Source: Pseudomonadota bacterium (GTDB lineage: Bacteria > Pseudomonadota > Gammaproteobacteria > Burkholderiales > Burkholderiaceae_B). Taken from it: a stretch of 64,000 nucleotides of DNA. Made by a program: the position numbers and the translations under genes. Every line of letters begins with the position of its first letter. Within the stretch, counting starts at the first letter, position 1. Location of the stretch: the NCBI GenBank assembly GCA_023439305.1, contig JAEXOO010000029.1:1-64000 (forward strand). Reading direction: 5' to 3'. Shown here piece after piece: positions 60,749 through 64,000 of this stretch. The notes under the pieces are model-generated. The model made no database searches. It was not told the origin of the DNA and saw only the letters and a program-made list of their open reading frames with translations.

Positions 60749-62404
60749 ATGTTGAGCCAACCCCAAACGAAGTACCGTCCCTTTGCTCCTGCCGGCCTGC
60801 CTGACCGCCAGTGGCCCTCGCGCACGTTGACGCAGGCGCCGGTATGGCTGTCTACCGATCTGCGCGACGGCAATCAGGCCTTGTTCGAACCGATGAACCG
60901 CGAGCGCAAGCTGCGCCTGTTCCATGAACTGGTGCGCTTGGGTTTCAAGGAAATCGAGCTGGGCTTTCCGGCTGCCTCGCGCACTGATTTCGATATTATC
61001 CGCGGCTTGATTGATGACGACGCCATACCGTCGGATGTGACGCCCATGGTCATGACTCAGTTGCGCGACGATCTGATCCGGGAAACCGTGCGCAGCGTGC
61101 AGGGTGCGCGTCGCGTCATTGTCCACCTGTACAACGCCATTGCCCCGGCCTGGCGTGAGTGGGTGTTCGGCTTGAGCGTAGATGAGATTCTCGCCATGGT
61201 GGAGGGGCGTATTGCCTTGCTGCGCGAATTGACGCAGGCGCAGCCCCAGACGGAATGGGTCTTGCAGTATTCGCCTGAAACCTTCTGCATGGCCGAGCTG
61301 GAGGTGTCGCTCAAGGTGTGCAATGCGGCCATTCGCGCGTGGGATGCGGGCCCGCAGCGTCCCATGATCATCAATCTGCCCACGACGGTAGAGGTGTCCA
61401 CACCCAATGTCTTTGCCGATCAGATCGAATGGATGGACCGGCGTCTGGAGCGGCGCGAGCACATCGTGCTGTCCGTGCATCCGCATAACGATCGGGGCAC
61501 CGGTGTGGCCTGCGCCGAACAGGCCATGCTGGCGGGCGCTCAGCGCGTGGAAGGCTGCCTGTTCGGCAATGGCGAGCGCAGCGGCAATCTGGATCTGGTC
61601 ACCGTGGCCTTGAATCTGTACACCCAGGGCATCTCGCCGGGTCTGGATTTTTCGGACATCGCCGCCGTGGCGCGCATCGTGGAGGATTGCACTGGCCTGC
61701 CAATACATCCACGTCACCCCTATGTGGGCGATCTGGTGTTCACGGCTTTTTCAGGCTCGCATCAGGATGCTATCGCCAAGGGATTGGCGGCGCAGCAGCC
61801 GGACCAGCCCTGGCGGGTGCCTTATCTGCCGATTGATCCGCATGATCTGGGGCGCAGTTATGACCGCATCGTGCGGGTCAACAGTCAGTCCGGCAAGGGC
61901 GGCATCGCCTATCTGCTGGAACGCGATCATGGCGTGGCCATGCCGCGCCGGATGCAAGTGGAGTTCAGCGCCGTGGTTCAGGCCCGTGTGGATGACAGCG
62001 AAACGGAAATCAGCTCGGAACAGCTCTGGGCCTTGTTCTGCCGGGAGTATGGCGATCCGCGCCACACAGGTTGCTGGCGATATATCGAGCACGATGTGCG
62101 TGACCGAGAGGGCGAGCAGGCAATCGACCTGCGCCTGGATGATGGCCTGGGCGCCCAGGTGGTGCTGTCAGGACAAGGCAGCGGCCCGGTGGACGCTGTG
62201 GTGAATGCCCTGGGTCGGGCTTGGCGTGTGGACGATTTTCGCCAGGCCAGCCTGGGCAGCGGCGCCGACGCCCAGGCAGTGGCCATTGTCGAGCTGGCCG
62301 GCGGAAAATGCGTGGGCAGCCGCTTTGGCGTGGGCGTGCACCGCAACACCACCACAGCCTCCATTCTGGCCGTGCTGTGCGCCTACAACCGCGCCCTGAT
62401 CTGA
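60749..62404 (+). CDS. leuA: 2-isopropylmalate synthase
   Basis: The start at ATG 60749 (MLSQPQTKYRPFAPAGL) gives 551 residues; the frame is open from a TTG at 60728. The catalytic TIM barrel has STDLRDGNQALFEP, LGFPAASRTDFD and VHPHNDRGTGVACAE, which bind the metal and substrate. The C-terminal region is the leucine-sensing regulatory domain. Length and sequence fit the shorter-tailed LeuA2 group. It commits 2-oxoisovalerate and acetyl-CoA to leucine synthesis. The leader upstream suggests attenuation control. Confidence 0.94.
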   Translation: MLSQPQTKYRPFAPAGLPDRQWPSRTLTQAPVWLSTDLRDGNQALFEPMNRERKLRLFHELVRLGFKEIELGFPAASRTDFDIIRGLIDDDAIPSDVTPMVMTQLRDDLIRETVRSVQGARRVIVHLYNAIAPAWREWVFGLSVDEILAMVEGRIALLRELTQAQPQTEWVLQYSPETFCMAELEVSLKVCNAAIRAWDAGPQRPMIINLPTTVEVSTPNVFADQIEWMDRRLERREHIVLSVHPHNDRGTGVACAEQAMLAGAQRVEGCLFGNGERSGNLDLVTVALNLYTQGISPGLDFSDIAAVARIVEDCTGLPIHPRHPYVGDLVFTAFSGSHQDAIAKGLAAQQPDQPWRVPYLPIDPHDLGRSYDRIVRVNSQSGKGGIAYLLERDHGVAMPRRMQVEFSAVVQARVDDSETEISSEQLWALFCREYGDPRHTGCWRYIEHDVRDREGEQAIDLRLDDGLGAQVVLSGQGSGPVDAVVNALGRAWRVDDFRQASLGSGADAQAVAIVELAGGKCVGSRFGVGVHRNTTTASILAVLCAYNRALI

Positions 62405-62442
62405 CGTAGGCGCAGTCGACGGGCGACGGTGTTCGGCAGAGA

Positions 62443-64000
62443 TCAGTACGCCACCGCCTGGCCATCCTTGCGGGGATCGGAGCCGCCGACATAGTGATCG
62501 CCCTGGCGTAGAATCAACTGCGCGCCGCCAAAGGCAAAGACGCCGCTGCCGCTTTCCACCACGATGTCGTGGCCCCGTTCGCGCAGGGCCTGTGCCACGA
62601 CAGGGTCGAAATCGGGCTCCACGGCGACGCCTCGGCCGCCCGTTACGCGCCAGCGCGGCGCGTCGGCGGCCGCCTGCGGGTTCTGGCCGTACAGCAGAAC
62701 CCGCAAGGCCATCTGCACGTGGCCTTGCGACTGGAACGGCCCGCCCATGACGCCGAAGGACATCTGCGGCGTGCCGTCGGCCTTCATGGCAAAGGCTGGA
62801 ATAATGGTGTGCGAGGGGCGTTTTCCGCCGGCGACTTGATTGACGTGGCCCGGATGCAAGCTGAATCCGTGGCCACGGTTCTGCAGGCTGATGCCGGTGC
62901 CGGGCACGACCACGCCGGACCCAAAGCCCATGTAGTTTGATTGGATGAACGACACCATCATGCCGCTGGCGTCGGCGGCGGTCACATAAACAGTGCCGGA
63001 AGGGCCGGGCAGGCCATGGCCGGGGTCGCCGGCCTGGTCGCGGCGGATCAGGCTGGCGCGTTCGCGCAGATAAGCGTCGTCCAGCAGGTGCTCGGGCGCG
63101 TGGCGCATGTGCTCCAAGTCTGCATGGTGTTCATACAGGTCCGCAAAGGCCAGTTTCATGGCCTCGATGCTCAGGTGCACGGTGTCCACATGATCCAGGG
63201 GCTCGCGGCCTACGCCGGCATGCTGCATCATGCCCAGGGCCATCAGAGCCGCCAGGCCTTGTCCATTGGGGGGGATTTCGTGCAGCACGGAGTCAGCGAA
63301 GGGGTGGCTGATGGTGCCGCACCACTCGGCGCGGTGCTCAGCCAGATCCTGCTCGTCCATCGCACTGCCGTGTTCGCGCGCGAAGGCGGCGATACGTCTT
63401 GCCAGTTCACCCGTATAGAAGTCGCGCCCTTGCGTGGTGGCGATGCGCTCCAGCGTGTCGGCCTGATCCGGGTTGCGATACCACTGACCGGCCAGTGGCG
63501 CACGGCCTTCAGGCAGGAAAGCCTGTGCAAAGCCGGGCTGCTCGCCCAGGCGCAGGCGGCCTAGTTCCCAGAGGCGGGCGATGATGGGCGATACCGGGAA
63601 TCCGTCGCGCGCATACTGGATGGCCGGTCCGGCGACTTGCTCCAGGCCCAGCTTGCCGAACCTGGCGGACAGCTCGGCCCAGGCCGACACGGCGCCGGGC
63701 ACGGTGACGCTGTCCCAGCCTTTGTCGGGCATGCGTTCGTGGTTCTTGAAGCGATCAGGGCTCCAGGCGCGCGGCGAGCGGCCCGAGGCGTTCAGGCCGT
63801 GCAGCTGCGTGCCGTCCCAGACGATGGCAAAGGCGTCGCTGCCGATGCCACAGCCGGTGGGTTCGACCACGGTCAGGGTCAGGGCAGCGGCCAGCGCGGC
63901 ATCCACGGCGTTGCCGCCACCTTGAAGCATGCGCAGGCCGGCTTGCGCCGCCAGTGGGTGCGAGGTGCTGACCATGTTGCGGCCCAGAATGGGCGAGCGC
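62443..64000 (-). CDS. ggt: Gamma-glutamyltransferase-like protein (start lies beyond the window)
   Basis: The frame is open to the right edge (RSPILGRNMVSTSHPLAAQA) and its true start is outside. Visible features are LAAQAGLRMLQGGGNAVDAA and the small-subunit start region GTVYVTAADASGMMVSFIQS, where a Thr should act as nucleophile after self-cleavage. SNYMGFGSGVVVPGTGISLQ and GGPFQSQGHVQ follow. This is the Ntn-hydrolase fold of gamma-glutamyltransferases and related acylases. The exact substrate cannot be told from this sequence. It converges with leuA, with 38 bp between. Confidence 0.87.
   Translation of the reverse strand, partial: RSPILGRNMVSTSHPLAAQAGLRMLQGGGNAVDAALAAALTLTVVEPTGCGIGSDAFAIVWDGTQLHGLNASGRSPRAWSPDRFKNHERMPDKGWDSVTVPGAVSAWAELSARFGKLGLEQVAGPAIQYARDGFPVSPIIARLWELGRLRLGEQPGFAQAFLPEGRAPLAGQWYRNPDQADTLERIATTQGRDFYTGELARRIAAFAREHGSAMDEQDLAEHRAEWCGTISHPFADSVLHEIPPNGQGLAALMALGMMQHAGVGREPLDHVDTVHLSIEAMKLAFADLYEHHADLEHMRHAPEHLLDDAYLRERASLIRRDQAGDPGHGLPGPSGTVYVTAADASGMMVSFIQSNYMGFGSGVVVPGTGISLQNRGHGFSLHPGHVNQVAGGKRPSHTIIPAFAMKADGTPQMSFGVMGGPFQSQGHVQMALRVLLYGQNPQAAADAPRWRVTGGRGVAVEPDFDPVVAQALRERGHDIVVESGSGVFAFGGAQLILRQGDHYVGGSDPRKDGQAVAY

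Noticed and set aside
60587..61717. A 376-codon open frame on the minus strand opposite leuA
   Set aside because: It lies wholly opposite conserved leuA coding sequence, has no recognisable domain, and is explained by codon bias in GC-rich DNA.

Overview
The window looks like a betaproteobacterial chromosome, most likely Alcaligenaceae (Achromobacter, Alcaligenes, Bordetella or a relative). It is GC-rich with densely overlapping operons. The left two thirds (1 to about 44.6 kb) is the right-hand part of an integrative and conjugative element of the Tn4371 type. The rest (about 44.6-64 kb) reads as ordinary chromosome. The family assignment rests on gene order (traR-eexN-traG-RHH-trbBCDEJLFGI-DUF2274). 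The integrase, relaxase and partition genes expected at the other end of such an element are outside the window.

Layout. 1-2295: most of an ISPpu12-like ISL3-family insertion sequence, cut by the window edge, with transposase, a passenger lspA, a CDF-type cation transporter and a CadR/PbrR-type MerR regulator. 2393-29740: a copper island. It holds a CueO-like oxidase, copRS, a methyltransferase, a 19-Cys copper storage protein, copZ, a DUF2933 membrane protein, a YVTN beta-propeller protein, a complete ccmABCDEFGHI operon (System I cytochrome c maturation), a CzcI-like protein, dsbD, copA, copB, a cupredoxin, an anchored cytochrome c, copG, an M23 peptidase, a DUF3141 hydrolase, a Met/His-rich periplasmic protein and a copper ATPase with YHS and heavy-metal-binding domains. 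A fragment of a second ATPase gene also survives. 30104-43447: traR, eexN and the traG/trb conjugation operon. 43640-44320: an Abi-like HEPN protein near the presumed right end of the element. 44999-64000: a TonB receptor with a MacA/MacB/outer-membrane channel operon, a convergent RND efflux pair, nagB, an ABC exporter, an AraC regulator, leuA with a leucine-rich leader peptide, and the start-truncated end of a gamma-glutamyltransferase gene.

How it works together. Five copies of a 16-bp palindrome of the form ATTACA-N4-TGTAAT, the cop box known from Pseudomonas and Pco copper systems, lie upstream of the main copper units, so one CopRS system probably controls the island. copZ instead has a typical CueR-type operator with a 19-bp promoter spacer, although no cueR gene is present. 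Copper would be exported by the ATPase, oxidised by the two multicopper oxidases, bound in the periplasm by CopB, CopG, the cupredoxin and the Met-rich protein, and stored in the cytoplasm by the Csp3-like protein.

The most unusual feature is the whole cytochrome c maturation pathway plus DsbD carried inside a copper island, together with a c-type cytochrome that needs it. One cop box lies between the CzcI-like gene (which heads toward ccm) and dsbD, so maturation may be copper-induced. Copper is known to damage cytochrome c assembly, which suggests a repair or replacement role; this is inference.

Other points of interest are two strongly palindromic intergenic elements at 56.27-56.76 kb, the leucine-rich leader with alternative stems ahead of leuA, and repeated GGGACAA motifs near the presumed right end of the conjugative element.
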